Origin: Armatimonadota bacterium
Lineage (GTDB): Bacteria > Armatimonadota > Zipacnadia > Zipacnadales > VGFC01
Direction: 5' to 3'
Assembly (NCBI GenBank): GCA_016869045.1
Contig: VGFC01000033.1
Span: 1-32,871 of the forward strand
DNA: 32,871 nt
The notes under the pieces are model-generated. The model made no database searches, had not been told where the DNA came from, and was given only the letters and a program-made list of their open reading frames with translations. Position numbers and translations under genes: made by a program. Of the stretch, positions 19,340 through 28,294 are shown in pieces (position 1 is the first letter of the stretch; each line of letters starts with the position of its first letter).

Positions 19340-21889
19340 TCAACGGTTGACCAGGACGTACGTTGGGTTCGGTGTGATCGACAGCTTGCCCTTGGCCGAA
19401 CGCTCGCGACCCATGATGTCCCACGCGCGAGTGGCGCCGGGGATCGCGAGGTCGGCGGTCGTGCCGGTGCGCGACCAGGCGACGACCAGCTCCCCGCGCG
19501 GCGTGCTGAAGTGATGGAGCCACAGGTCCTTCGTAGGGCGTTCCAGGCGCTCGAAGGTCGCGCCATCCAGGAGCCAGGTCATCGTGGCGTAGGCTGCTAC
19601 CGCGGGGCGCGGCTGTCCGTCGCCCTCCACGAGGCTATCCCACGCCTTGGCGACAGGCGATCCATCGATGAACGCATTGTACAGGAAGAAGCGCTCGACG
19701 CCCGCGGCGATCTGGGTCACATACATGCGGACGATCAGCCGCGCGACCGCATCGGCCGGCATGGGTGCATAGTTGTCCGGCGCTCTGGGTCGGTAGGTCA
19801 GGCACGAGGCCGGGTTGTAGACGCCGCCCTCCGTATCGAGGATCGGGAGGTCACGGCCCGCCGCGCGCATCTCCTCCCGGAAGCGGGGCGTCGAATCGAG
19901 CGTGGACTCGGCCTGCTCATCCATCGGTAGCGCGAGGTTGTAGGAGTGGTAGTAGTGGAAGCTCAACGCGTCCATGAGCTGCAGGCCGCCGCCCGCGATC
20001 AGCTCCTGCGCGAACATCAGACCATCCGTCCCTCGCGCGAAGTCGCCGGCCGTGCAGGCGCCCACGACCGTCGCCTCCGCGTTGGCGCGCTTGATGACCG
20101 CGTAGCTGTGCCGCAAGGCCTCCAGATGCGCGTCGGCTCGCGTTGGGCCGTCGGGCTTCGCGCGCCACCAGCGCAGGCTCGGCTCGTTCTCGACCTCCCA
20201 CACGCGGATGTCGTCCTTGTAGTGCTCCACCACGGCGGCGACGTAGGCTTCCCACTGGTCCCAGTAGCCCGGCGCGTTCGGGTCGGCCCAGGACGGCGGG
20301 CCCTCGAGCATCCCGAACAGCCGGAAGCCGTCGGCGACGTACGCCTGGATGAGATCGTCATTCCAGACCCACTTGCCCTGCTCGGGCTCGACCGTGGACC
20401 AGAGCGTGGGATTGGGCGGCCAGAGGCGGAGCCAGCGGACGCCGATTGCTCGCCCGAGCGCGCGGTGGGCCGGCGAGACCTGGAAGTGCGCCCCGAAGGG
20501 CGAAGTGTCCGGGTTCCCAGTGCGTTGAGCTGGCGGCAGGCGGCAGAACGTGCACTCGTTCCGGCGCGTCTCGCCCTCGTGCGTCCAGGCGACCTCGCCG
20601 CGATACCACCCGCGCGGCAGGTCGCTGCAGTCCAGCCGCTTCTCATCCCGGCCGGAGCGCGGGCGCCACTCGCCGGCGCGCACCGCCTCGCCCGCGAAGT
20701 CCGTCACCCGCCAGGCGATCAGCGCCGGAGGAACCCCTTGGGGCGTCGTGCTGAGGAGGCGCAGAACCGTCGGCTCGCCGTCGTGATACAACGCCAGCGG
20801 ATGCCGGTCCGCAATGACGGCGGCGCGAGGAAGCGGGACAGGTTCGGTGCTCCCGTCCTGGCGCAGGTCCACGTCATCGAGCCAGACGGGGCCGGGGCCG
20901 TCCACCGTGAAGATGACGTAGGCGTGGTCGATCCCCGGCACGAAGCTCGCGATGCCCGAGCCCTCCAGCGTCGTCCACTCCGGGCCGACGTCCGCGTCGG
21001 TCCACGTGTACGGCCACTCCGCATGTGCAGCGTGCATGAGCACGGTGCGCAGGCGAACGTGCGTCTCCTGCGCGGCCCTCATCCGGCAGGAGACGTGCAA
21101 CGGCCGCCCGGGCACGATGGTCACCACGTCGCTGACGATTCCGATGCTCCCGGCATCGCCGCCTGTCACTTTCAGGCACGGGTTGCCGTTGTCCGTCTCG
21201 ATGGCGAACTGCGCGGCCTTCAGGTTCTGCCAGCCCGTGTCGCCGTGCCAGTTAGCGCGGTCGAGATCGAAGCTGCCGTTGCGCAGGAGGTTGCCGCGCT
21301 TCGCCGGAGGCGTGAGGGCCGCCATGTCGGCCTCCGAGAGAGCCTCGAGCGAGACGTCATCGACCCAGACCGAGCCAAGCTCGGAGAGGCGGATCATGAA
21401 GAGGGTCTGCGGATCATCCACCGAGGACACGCCGACGTACTCGACGGACTGCCACGTGCTGCCGACGATCCACGTCTGGCCGATGTAGGGGCTCCAGGGC
21501 CTGACAGACTGGCGGAGCTGGATGGTGACGGACATGAGGCCGGTGGCCCTCAACGACGCGCGGACGCGGTACACCGTGCCCTTCCTCAGCGCGACGGGCT
21601 GCGCGGTGATGAGCTGCAGCGCGCCCATGTCAGCCCAGCCCGTGCGCTCGGGCGTGATGTAGCCCATCCGGTTGATCGTCAGCCTCTGGCAAGCGGCGCC
21701 GCTGCGCGGATTGTCCGCCTCCCGCGCGAAGGCGAGGTCTTTCGTGCCCCAGTTCGTGTACGAGTTGTCCTGCCAGCCCTCGGCGATGCCATTGACAGCG
21801 AACGCGCCCTCGAAGTCCGTTCGGACGAGCGTCTCGGCGGCGAAGCAGGAGGGGGCGAGAGTCATCAATGCGAGGAAGATGCTGAGCAT
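19340..21889 (-). CDS. Secreted carbohydrate-binding + clan-A (GH39-like) glycoside hydrolase-type protein
   Basis: This 849-residue protein has a signal peptide (MLSIFLALMTLAPSCFAA). Two carbohydrate-binding jelly rolls of CBM4/9 type follow (about residues 20-190, ending GSVWVDDVSLEAL, and 195-345, ending GPVWLDDVDLRQ). A TIM barrel occupies about 450-840. It carries the clan-A signs: acid/base E569 in VWEVENEPSLRWW and nucleophile candidate E687 in LPILDTEGGVYN, 118 residues apart. GH39 and related families cleave beta-xylosides and other glycosides; the substrate here is not predictable. GGAGAAGG precedes ATG 21889; the frame is open upstream but overlaps the divergent gene. It is the first gene of a leftward glycosidase pair and diverges from the propeller gene at 21989 across 99 nt, in which I found no convincing promoter hexamers. 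Confidence 0.8.
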   Translation of the reverse strand: MLSIFLALMTLAPSCFAAETLVRTDFEGAFAVNGIAEGWQDNSYTNWGTKDLAFAREADNPRSGAACQRLTINRMGYITPERTGWADMGALQLITAQPVALRKGTVYRVRASLRATGLMSVTIQLRQSVRPWSPYIGQTWIVGSTWQSVEYVGVSSVDDPQTLFMIRLSELGSVWVDDVSLEALSEADMAALTPPAKRGNLLRNGSFDLDRANWHGDTGWQNLKAAQFAIETDNGNPCLKVTGGDAGSIGIVSDVVTIVPGRPLHVSCRMRAAQETHVRLRTVLMHAAHAEWPYTWTDADVGPEWTTLEGSGIASFVPGIDHAYVIFTVDGPGPVWLDDVDLRQDGSTEPVPLPRAAVIADRHPLALYHDGEPTVLRLLSTTPQGVPPALIAWRVTDFAGEAVRAGEWRPRSGRDEKRLDCSDLPRGWYRGEVAWTHEGETRRNECTFCRLPPAQRTGNPDTSPFGAHFQVSPAHRALGRAIGVRWLRLWPPNPTLWSTVEPEQGKWVWNDDLIQAYVADGFRLFGMLEGPPSWADPNAPGYWDQWEAYVAAVVEHYKDDIRVWEVENEPSLRWWRAKPDGPTRADAHLEALRHSYAVIKRANAEATVVGACTAGDFARGTDGLMFAQELIAGGGLQLMDALSFHYYHSYNLALPMDEQAESTLDSTPRFREEMRAAGRDLPILDTEGGVYNPASCLTYRPRAPDNYAPMPADAVARLIVRMYVTQIAAGVERFFLYNAFIDGSPVAKAWDSLVEGDGQPRPAVAAYATMTWLLDGATFERLERPTKDLWLHHFSTPRGELVVAWSRTGTTADLAIPGATRAWDIMGRERSAKGKLSITPNPTYVLVNR

Positions 21890-21988
21890 GGGCCTTCTCC
21901 GGGAATGGCTGCCACGCGCGGCAGGAAGTTCGGCGGGCTGGGCGGAAGCGCCTGCGGATGCAAAGCGAGAGAGACGAGGACATCGCCG

Positions 21989-23119
21989 ATGCCCCTGAAG
22001 CCCCTCGACCCGCGGAAGTGGGAGGCCGTCGTCTTCAGCGAGCACCCACTGCACGATACGATCTGGAGCATCACCCTCGGGCACGACGGGCATGTGTACG
22101 TCGGCCTCTGCCTGGAGGGGCGCGGAGGCGGCGTCGCGCAGCTCTACGTCTACGATACGCGGGAGCGCTGTCTGCGCCATCTGGCGGACATGGGAGAGGT
22201 CACGGGCGAGCCGCCGGATAGCGGCCATGCGACCCAGGGGAAGATCCACTTCGCGCTCTGCCATGCCCGCGACGGCAAGCTCTACGGCGCCACCCACTGC
22301 ACCACGCCCCCGCTCGGGCACCGCATCTGGAGCCCCCTGGCCATGTGGGGCGATCCCGTGACGAGCTTCCCGGGTGCGCACTTGTTCCGCTACGACACGC
22401 TCACCGGCGAGGTCGTGGACTTCGGCGTGATCACCCCGAACGACGGCATCCCTTACCTCATGCTCGACGAGACGCGCGGACGGCTCTACGGGGTCACCTA
22501 CCCGAAGGCGCGCTTCTTCAGCATGAGCCTGCAAGGCCGCGACTTCCGGGACTACGGCCGCATCTCGTCGTGGTATCCCATCTCGATGGTCTTCGACCAG
22601 GCTGGGAACCTGTACACCTCCGACGCGAACTCACAGCTCATCAAGTACGATGTCACCGAGGACCGGCTCGTGTTCCTCAACACGAAGCCCTACTCGCAGC
22701 CCTGGAACACCGACAGCCGGTACTCGTGGATCACCGACGTGTGCCTCGCGCCGGACGGGTGGGTGTACGGGCTCACGTACTCCAACGACCACCTCCTCCG
22801 CTTCGACCCGCGCGAGGCAAGCCCCAAGATCGAGGACCTCGGGCCGGGCCTGCCCAACACGCCGTCCGGCACGCTGCGTTGTCTGGTGCCCGATCGGAAG
22901 GGGAGCCTGTACTACCTCGCACAGCCTGCGTCCGGGCAGCGCGTCGGGACAGTCCTGGTACGCTACGACGTCGCGACTCGACGAAGGACAGCGGTTGCGC
23001 TGATGGAGCTGGATGGCGAGGCCTACTTCACCTGGCGCGGCGTCTGCGCCCCGGACAACACGCTCTATCTCGCGACCATTGGGCGCGTGCCGGCGTGTCT
23101 GCTCATCGGCCGCCCGTAA
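21989..23119 (+). CDS. Beta-propeller protein of unknown function
   Basis: This 376-residue protein has no signal peptide. It contains repeated blades with the pattern D-x-x-G-x-[LV]-Y-G/V, for example LGHDGHVYVGLC, HARDGKLYGATH, DETRGRLYGVTY, DQAGNLYTSD, LAPDGWVYGLTY and PDRKGSLYYLA. This fits a six- or seven-bladed propeller of the SMP-30/NHL/kelch-like kind. No catalytic residues are evident. GAGGA lies 8 nt before ATG 21989. A second propeller gene follows 20 nt after its stop on the same strand, so the two form a pair, divergent from the glycosidase genes. A role in sensing or processing glycan-derived ligands is possible from context but unproven. Confidence 0.7.
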   Translation: MPLKPLDPRKWEAVVFSEHPLHDTIWSITLGHDGHVYVGLCLEGRGGGVAQLYVYDTRERCLRHLADMGEVTGEPPDSGHATQGKIHFALCHARDGKLYGATHCTTPPLGHRIWSPLAMWGDPVTSFPGAHLFRYDTLTGEVVDFGVITPNDGIPYLMLDETRGRLYGVTYPKARFFSMSLQGRDFRDYGRISSWYPISMVFDQAGNLYTSDANSQLIKYDVTEDRLVFLNTKPYSQPWNTDSRYSWITDVCLAPDGWVYGLTYSNDHLLRFDPREASPKIEDLGPGLPNTPSGTLRCLVPDRKGSLYYLAQPASGQRVGTVLVRYDVATRRRTAVALMELDGEAYFTWRGVCAPDNTLYLATIGRVPACLLIGRP

Positions 23120-23139
23120 GTAGCCGACAGGAGAGAACC

Positions 23140-24318
23140 ATGCCGCCGAAGGGAGCTTCGCGCCGCAAGCCGCCCGTACCGGTGCTGACCGCCCCGGAAG
23201 CCGTCGAGCACGCGAGCCTCTACCGCACGAAGGCCTTCCCCTTCGTGAGCGAGGGGACGGTGTACTGCTTCGGGCTGCGGGAGTACCTCGTGGAACCCTC
23301 GATCCCGCGCGGCGAGTCGGCGATCGGGGCTCTGCTAGCGCTCGCTTCAGGCACGGTCTTTGGGCTAACCACCGGCGAGAGGTCGCACCTCTTCTACTTC
23401 CACCCCGGGTTCGGCGTGGCGCACGTCGGCCCGGTGAGCGATGGCCCGGCGGGGGGCGCGGCTCTTCTCCACCTCGGCGGGAACCAGATCCTCGGTGGCT
23501 GGTGGGGACCAAAGGGCGGCGGGCTGTTCCGCCACAATGCGACGGTCGAGATCGGGCAGGGCATGGAGCAGTTTCGTGGCGCGAAGGGCGCGATCGAGCC
23601 CCTCAAGCTGCCCGAGGTCGGTTACGGCCTCGCCGCATTCGCCGGTCCGACGGACGACGCAGCCGCCTATGGGCTCACGCTGCCGGACGGCGCCCTCATC
23701 CGCATCGACGCCGGCTCACATCGGACGAAGGTGGTCGCGCGCGTGGCGAACCCCACGCCCGTGCTGGTGCTCTTGCCGTCAGGAGTGCTGCTGGGCGCCT
23801 TCGCAGAGGGTCGCCTATGGCAGTATGCGCCCGACGAAGGGCGGTTGACCGCTCTGGACGCCCACGCCCCCTGCCAAAAGGGCAAGCGCTACGTGGCGGG
23901 GGTGCAGGGCCTCATCCTCGCCGACGACGGCCTCGTCTACGGCGGGACCTCAACGGACGGGTTCCTGTTCAGCTTCGACCCCGCCACTCATGCCGTGGTG
24001 AACCTGGGCAAGCCGAACCGGCAGTCGAACATCCGGGCGCTGGCGCAGGGCCACGACGGGCGCCTCTACGGACTCGTGGAGGAGCCGCAGGGCCTGGCGC
24101 ACCTGTTCCGCTTCGAGCCCACGACACGGGGCTTCTGCGACCTGGGGGTGCTCGGGGCGGCCTTCCCCGAGTGCTGGACCGCTCACTCGCTCGGCGCGAT
24201 CACCGTCGGGCCGAACGGCGAGCTCTTCATCGGCGAGACCGACAGCCTCTCTCACCTCTTCGTCTACTACCCACCCATTCCGCGCCGGAAAGAGCCTACA
24301 CCACTCCCTCGCGAATGA
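23140..24318 (+). CDS. Second beta-propeller protein of unknown function
   Basis: This 392-residue protein has a basic N-terminus (MPPKGASRRKPPVP) and no clear signal peptide. Blades are recognisable as LASGTVFGLTTG, TLPDGALIRIDAG, LADDGLVYGGTSTDG, GHDGRLYGLVEEPQ and VGPNGELFIGETD. It shares the D-G-x-[LV]-[YF]-G blade core with the preceding gene and is probably a distant paralogue. AGGAG lies 6 nt before ATG 23140, 20 nt after the stop of the first propeller gene. Its 3' end overlaps the end of kdsD on the opposite strand by 23 nt (24296-24318), leaving no room for a conventional terminator between them. Function is unknown. Confidence 0.7.
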   Translation: MPPKGASRRKPPVPVLTAPEAVEHASLYRTKAFPFVSEGTVYCFGLREYLVEPSIPRGESAIGALLALASGTVFGLTTGERSHLFYFHPGFGVAHVGPVSDGPAGGAALLHLGGNQILGGWWGPKGGGLFRHNATVEIGQGMEQFRGAKGAIEPLKLPEVGYGLAAFAGPTDDAAAYGLTLPDGALIRIDAGSHRTKVVARVANPTPVLVLLPSGVLLGAFAEGRLWQYAPDEGRLTALDAHAPCQKGKRYVAGVQGLILADDGLVYGGTSTDGFLFSFDPATHAVVNLGKPNRQSNIRALAQGHDGRLYGLVEEPQGLAHLFRFEPTTRGFCDLGVLGAAFPECWTAHSLGAITVGPNGELFIGETDSLSHLFVYYPPIPRRKEPTPLPRE

Positions 24319-25288
24319 TGTCCTGGATGTCCACGACTCCGACGGCGACGCCGTCCGCGTCCACGACGGGCAGGTTGTCGAACTCGCGGTCCTGCATGAT
24401 GCGAACGGCTTCGGCGGCGGAGCAGTCGGGCGCGACGGTCGTCGGCCGCAACGTCATCACGCGGCTGATCGGCATCGCCATGACGGCATTCCGATCCGGC
24501 TCACGCTGCATCAGGATGCGGAAGTCGCCGTCCGTGAACAGGCCCTTCAGCTTGCGGGAGGTGTCCACGATACTGACGACGCCGCGCACCGGTGCGCGAG
24601 TCATGGTGAGCACGGCGTCCAGCACCGTGGCGTCCAGGGAGACCACTGGGTTCGAGTCGCCGGAGTGCATGATGTCACAGACGCGCAGCATCACCCGGCG
24701 CCCGAGCGAACCGGCCGGATGGTGTTCGGCGTAGTCGTCGCTGGAGTAGCCGCGCGCTTCCATGGCGGCCATCGCGAGCGCGTCACCCATGGCCAACTGC
24801 GCCGCCGTGCTCGCGGTCGGCGCCAGGCCCAGCGGACAGGCCTCCTCGCGGACCGCGGCGTCGAGGGCGACGTCGGCCTGCTGGCCGATGGTCGAGGTCG
24901 TGTTGCCCACAATCGCGATGATCGGTGTGCGGCGGCGCTTCAGAGCCGGTATCAGCCGCATGACCTCCTCGGTCTCGCCGCTGTTGGATAGCAGCAGCGC
25001 GACGTCGTCCCCCGTGATGATCCCGAGGTCGCCGTGGACGGCCTCCACGGCGTGCATGAAGACCGCCGGCGTGCCCGTGCTCGCGAGCGTGCCGCCGATC
25101 TTCCGCCCGACCGCGCCGGACTTGCCCACACCGGTGACGACCACGTGCCCCTTCAGCTCCACGAGCAGCCGCACGGCGGCGACGAAGTCGTTCCCCAGGC
25201 GATCAGCGAGGCCGGAGATTGCGCAGCTCTCGATGTCGAACGTGCGGCGGGCGCTCTCCAACACGGCGGCTTCGCTCAGGTCCGGCAC
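24296..25288 (-). CDS. kdsD: Arabinose-5-phosphate isomerase (KpsF/GutQ/KdsD family)
   Basis: This 330-residue protein has the usual length and order: an SIS sugar isomerase domain (GHVVVTGVGKSGAVGRKI, STGTPAVFMHAVEAVHGDLG, LLLSNSGETEEV) and two C-terminal CBS domains (around VCDIMHSGDSNPVV and PISRVMTLRPTTVAPD). It converts ribulose 5-phosphate to arabinose 5-phosphate, the first step towards Kdo. The start is GTG 25288 with GGTGAG before it. It overlaps the 3' end of kdsA by 13 nt, so translation is likely coupled. It is the last gene of the minus-strand mre-kds operon. kdsC, the Kdo-8-phosphate phosphatase often found next to it, is absent from the window. Confidence 0.93.
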   Translation of the reverse strand: MPDLSEAAVLESARRTFDIESCAISGLADRLGNDFVAAVRLLVELKGHVVVTGVGKSGAVGRKIGGTLASTGTPAVFMHAVEAVHGDLGIITGDDVALLLSNSGETEEVMRLIPALKRRRTPIIAIVGNTTSTIGQQADVALDAAVREEACPLGLAPTASTAAQLAMGDALAMAAMEARGYSSDDYAEHHPAGSLGRRVMLRVCDIMHSGDSNPVVSLDATVLDAVLTMTRAPVRGVVSIVDTSRKLKGLFTDGDFRILMQREPDRNAVMAMPISRVMTLRPTTVAPDCSAAEAVRIMQDREFDNLPVVDADGVAVGVVDIQDIIREGVV

Positions 25289-26103
25289 GCGGATCTCACC
25301 TCCAGCAGTGTGCGCAGGAGTGGTGCGACCTCATCGAGGGGCAGCATGTTCGGACCATCGCAGAGGGCGGCGTCCGGGTTCGGGTGGACTTCCGCGAAGA
25401 CGGCGTCCACGCCCGCCGCGACGGCTGCTCGCGCCAGCGGAGCGACGAACTGCCTCTCCCCTGCGGACTTCCCTCCCCCGCCGCCCGGCAGTTGCACGCT
25501 GTGGGTCGCATCGAAGACGACCGGGTACCCGAAGCCGCGCATGATGACCAGGCCGCGCATGTCCACCACCAGGTTGTGGTACCCGAACGTGCTGCCGCGC
25601 TCGCAGAGCGTGATCGACTCGTTCCCGGTTGAGCGCACCTTCTCGATGCAGTGCCGCATGTCATCGGGCGCGAGGAACTGCCCCTTCTTGATGTTGACAG
25701 GCAAGCCCGTGTCCCCTACCGCGACGAGCAGGTCGGTCTGCCGCGAGAGGAAGGCGGGGACCTGCAGCATGTCGAGCACTTCGGCGGCGGGCCTCACCTG
25801 CCCCACCTCGTGGATGTCGGAGAGCACGGGCACACCGACGGAGGCCTTGATCGCGGCGAGGGTCTCCAGGCCCTGCTCCAACCCCGGCCCTCGGTAGGAG
25901 GTCACCGACGTCCGGTTCGCCTTGTCAAACGAGGCCTTGAAGACGAACGGGACGCCCAGCACCCCGCAGATCTCGCGAAGTCGGGCGGCCACTTCGCGCG
26001 CGATGGAGGGGGCCTCAAGCACGCACGGCCCGGCGATGAGCGCGAGCCTCTCGCCGCCGATGGGTTGGCCGCCGACCTGAACGACCTTCACTTGCTCGCT
26101 CAC
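25276..26103 (-). CDS. kdsA: 3-deoxy-8-phosphooctulonate (Kdo-8-P) synthase, metal-dependent class
   Basis: This 275-residue protein condenses arabinose 5-phosphate with phosphoenolpyruvate. Family blocks are FVFKASFDKANRTSVTSYRG, PVLSDIHEVGQV, LPVNIKKGQFLAP and VVFDATHSVQLPGG. IAGPCVLEA carries C27 at the position that is a metal-binding cysteine in class II enzymes (Aquifex type) and an asparagine in the E. coli metal-free class. The other expected ligands are present in DATHS (His), EVHPNPDAA (Glu) and LCDGPN (Asp). It is therefore predicted to need a divalent metal. The start GTG at 26103 overlaps the TGA of kdsB as GTGA, a sign of translational coupling. The 3' end overlaps the kdsD start by 13 nt. 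Confidence 0.95.
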   Translation of the reverse strand: MSEQVKVVQVGGQPIGGERLALIAGPCVLEAPSIAREVAARLREICGVLGVPFVFKASFDKANRTSVTSYRGPGLEQGLETLAAIKASVGVPVLSDIHEVGQVRPAAEVLDMLQVPAFLSRQTDLLVAVGDTGLPVNIKKGQFLAPDDMRHCIEKVRSTGNESITLCERGSTFGYHNLVVDMRGLVIMRGFGYPVVFDATHSVQLPGGGGGKSAGERQFVAPLARAAVAAGVDAVFAEVHPNPDAALCDGPNMLPLDEVAPLLRTLLEVRSACRT

Positions 26104-26873
26104 AACTGCGCCTCCACCAGGCGTCTAACGGTCTCAAGGTCCTCCGGCGTATCGACGCCGACCGGCGAGTAGTCTACCTCCACGACGCGGATCGGGCAGC
26201 CGTTCTCCAGCACGCGAAGCTGCTCGAGGCTCTCCGTCGCCTCCAGCACCCCGCGCGGGAGGTCCGCGTACCACAACAGCGTCTCGCGGCGGTAGACGTA
26301 CAGCCCGATGTGTTTGAGCGGCCGACAGCCGGAGACCGGGTGCACGAGGTCGCCCGCGAGCGCCGCCTCCTGCGCGGGATCGTCCAGGCGGAAGTACGGA
26401 ATCTGCCGGCGCGAGAAGTAGAGCGCGTCCCCCCGTGCGTCGCACACCACCTTCACCACGCTCGCCGCGGCCCATTCGTGCGCCGTGGCCCGCGTCGCCA
26501 ACGTGGCCATGCAAACGCTCGCGTCGTCTAGCAGCGGCTGCACGGCCCGGTCGATGATCCGGGGATCGATCAGCGGCTCATCGCCCTGGATGTTGACGGC
26601 GACATCGCAGTCGAGCCTCTGCGCCACCTCGGCCAGGCGGTCGGTGCCGGACTTATGCTCGGGCGAGGTCATCTCGACGCGCGCCCCGAAGCCGGCCGCT
26701 GCTTCAGCAATCCGCTCATCGTCGGTGGCGATGATGACCTCACTGAGGGTCGCCGCCCGCGCCGCGCGTTCGTAGACGTGCCGTAGCATCGGCTTGCCGC
26801 AGATGTCCGCCAGCACCTTCCCGGGCAGGCGGGTCGCTGCGTAGCGAGCAGGGATCATGCCGACAACCATCAT
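26100..26873 (-). CDS. kdsB: 3-deoxy-manno-octulosonate cytidylyltransferase (CMP-Kdo synthetase)
   Basis: This 257-residue protein activates Kdo with CTP before transfer to lipid A. It shows the N-terminal nucleotide loop IPARYAATRLPGKVLADI, EVIIATDDERIAEAA, the NIQGDEPLIDP motif, and YFSRRQIPYFR. ATG 26873 (or 26870) follows AGGAGG by 10 nt, and that site overlaps the TAG stop of mreD. A longer frame to 26999 has no support. Its stop overlaps the kdsA start. The order is kdsB-kdsA-kdsD directly after mreBCD. Confidence 0.95.
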   Translation of the reverse strand: MMVVGMIPARYAATRLPGKVLADICGKPMLRHVYERAARAATLSEVIIATDDERIAEAAAGFGARVEMTSPEHKSGTDRLAEVAQRLDCDVAVNIQGDEPLIDPRIIDRAVQPLLDDASVCMATLATRATAHEWAAASVVKVVCDARGDALYFSRRQIPYFRLDDPAQEAALAGDLVHPVSGCRPLKHIGLYVYRRETLLWYADLPRGVLEATESLEQLRVLENGCPIRVVEVDYSPVGVDTPEDLETVRRLVEAQL

Positions 26874-26887
26874 GCCACAGGGCCCTC

Positions 26888-27373
26888 CTAGGCCTCCGCC
26901 CGCTGCGGCCAGCGGCGAGCCAACGCGCGCGCATAGACATAAGCGACGGGCGAGACGACCGCATTGTACAGCATCAGCCGGGCAACCTCCCCCAGCCACG
27001 GTAGGAAGTGAGAGGGCGGGCTCACAACCAGGTGGATGAGGGAGGCCAGCAGCGTCGCCAGGATCGCCACCACCGGCGCCACAAGGATGTGGTCGGCGAA
27101 GACGCGTCCCCGGACTTGCCCCGCCAGGAAACCGACCGCCATCAGCCCGATCAGCGCCGCCGCGAAGCTGCCCTCACCCGCCGCGCCCAGTAAGAACCCA
27201 CCGAGCAGGCCCGCCGCGTAGCCGGCCAGGCGGCCGCGCGTGATCCCGATACACGCCACGATCACGAGCACCACATCCGGCCCCACGTTCCCGATGCGCA
27301 GCGCCTGGGGCCAGGCCCTCTCGAGGGCGGCTCCCAGGACCAGGGCCGCGATGTGGGCGATCACGAACAGCAA
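26888..27373 (-). CDS. mreD: Rod shape-determining membrane protein MreD
   Basis: This small 161-residue protein is almost entirely hydrophobic, with about five membrane segments (for example VGPDVVLVIVACIGI, LLGGFLLGAAGEGSFAAALI, VAPVVAILATLLASLIHLVV). Sequence alone is weak, but length, topology and its place right after mreC make MreD the clear call. It links the cytoplasmic MreB filament to cell-wall synthesis proteins. The start is ambiguous: TTG 27373 gives the full first helix, with only a GGGGG-type ribosome site. GTG 27364 is the next option. Its stop TAG is embedded in the AGGAGG of kdsB, 14 nt before that gene. Confidence 0.88.
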   Translation of the reverse strand: MLFVIAHIAALVLGAALERAWPQALRIGNVGPDVVLVIVACIGITRGRLAGYAAGLLGGFLLGAAGEGSFAAALIGLMAVGFLAGQVRGRVFADHILVAPVVAILATLLASLIHLVVSPPSHFLPWLGEVARLMLYNAVVSPVAYVYARALARRWPQRAEA

Positions 27374-27403
27374 GCGAGTTGCCCCCGGAGGCTGGTGCCC
27401 ACG

Positions 27404-28255
27404 TCACGGCGACGCGGGCCGCATGATGGTCACGTAGTTGAGGTCACCGAAGTCCACGTGCGGCCTCACGAGCGCAGTCTTGGGCTCGGCCGGGCCCGCG
27501 CCGCCAATGACCTCCTGGACCTCGCCGATCAGGATGCCCGGCGGGTAGATCTCACCGATGGGCGAAGTATAGACCTTCTCCCCGACCGCGATAGGGGCAT
27601 CGCGTTCCAGGTGGACGAGCCTGAGCAGGTCGGGGTCGCGACTTGCCGGGTCCGGCCCCATGACGGCCCCCTTGGCATTGGAGGGCTTCACGACCGCCGC
27701 CGCCCCGCTGTCGGGGTCCAGGAGCAGCGTCGCCTTGGCCCGGCTGCCCTGCGCGCTCTCAACGCGCCCCACGAGGCACCCCGCCCACAGGACGATGTCT
27801 CGCTTCCTCGCTTCCCGGCCATCGATGGTCACCAGGTCGATCGTCTGCCGGATGAAGCGCCCCGGTGACCGGCCGACCACCCGGGCGCGGAGCTCGGTGG
27901 GCGACGTCTTCGGCTCCAGCCCGAACGCCTTGACGATCTCAAGCTGCTCCAAGTAGAGGAGCTGGCGCTGGATCAGCTTGGCCTCCAGTTCCGCATTCGC
28001 CTCCCGGAGTTGCTCGTTCTCCCTAGCCAGCCTCCCGGCGCGCGTAACGCCGCCGACCGTGTAGGCGACCTGCCGCCAGATGGCGGTGAGGCTCTCCTGA
28101 AGCGGCACCAGAACGGCGCGCGCAGCGCGTTCCGGCCGGCTGCCCTCCTTGCTCGGAGCCGCGCGCTGGTGCGAGACCAGCAGCGCCAGCGCCACGACCG
28201 TCAGCGCGGCAAAGGTCTGCCACTCGCCGTGATGGTAGATGGGTCTCCGCCGCAT
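27404..28255 (-). CDS. mreC: Rod shape-determining protein MreC
   Basis: This 283-residue protein has one N-terminal membrane anchor (FAALTVVALALLVS), a coiled coil (about 80-110: LARENEQLREANAELEAKL) and the periplasmic beta domains (VVGRSPGRFIRQTIDLVTID, LVGRVESAQGSRAKATLLLD, YTSPIGEIYPPGILIGEV). MreC is the periplasmic scaffold of the elongasome and binds PBP2. GGAGGA lies about 9 nt before ATG 28255. It is 39 nt after mreB and 30 nt before mreD. Confidence 0.95.
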   Translation of the reverse strand: MRRRPIYHHGEWQTFAALTVVALALLVSHQRAAPSKEGSRPERAARAVLVPLQESLTAIWRQVAYTVGGVTRAGRLARENEQLREANAELEAKLIQRQLLYLEQLEIVKAFGLEPKTSPTELRARVVGRSPGRFIRQTIDLVTIDGREARKRDIVLWAGCLVGRVESAQGSRAKATLLLDPDSGAAAVVKPSNAKGAVMGPDPASRDPDLLRLVHLERDAPIAVGEKVYTSPIGEIYPPGILIGEVQEVIGGAGPAEPKTALVRPHVDFGDLNYVTIMRPASP

Positions 28256-28294
28256 CGGTGCGTGTCCTCCGCTACAGAGCCGCAGCCACAGGTG

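Noticed and set aside
19946-21988. Upstream extension of the first propeller gene into the glycosidase gene
   Set aside because: The extended residues are antisense to clear CBM and catalytic motifs; a good ribosome site supports ATG 21989.
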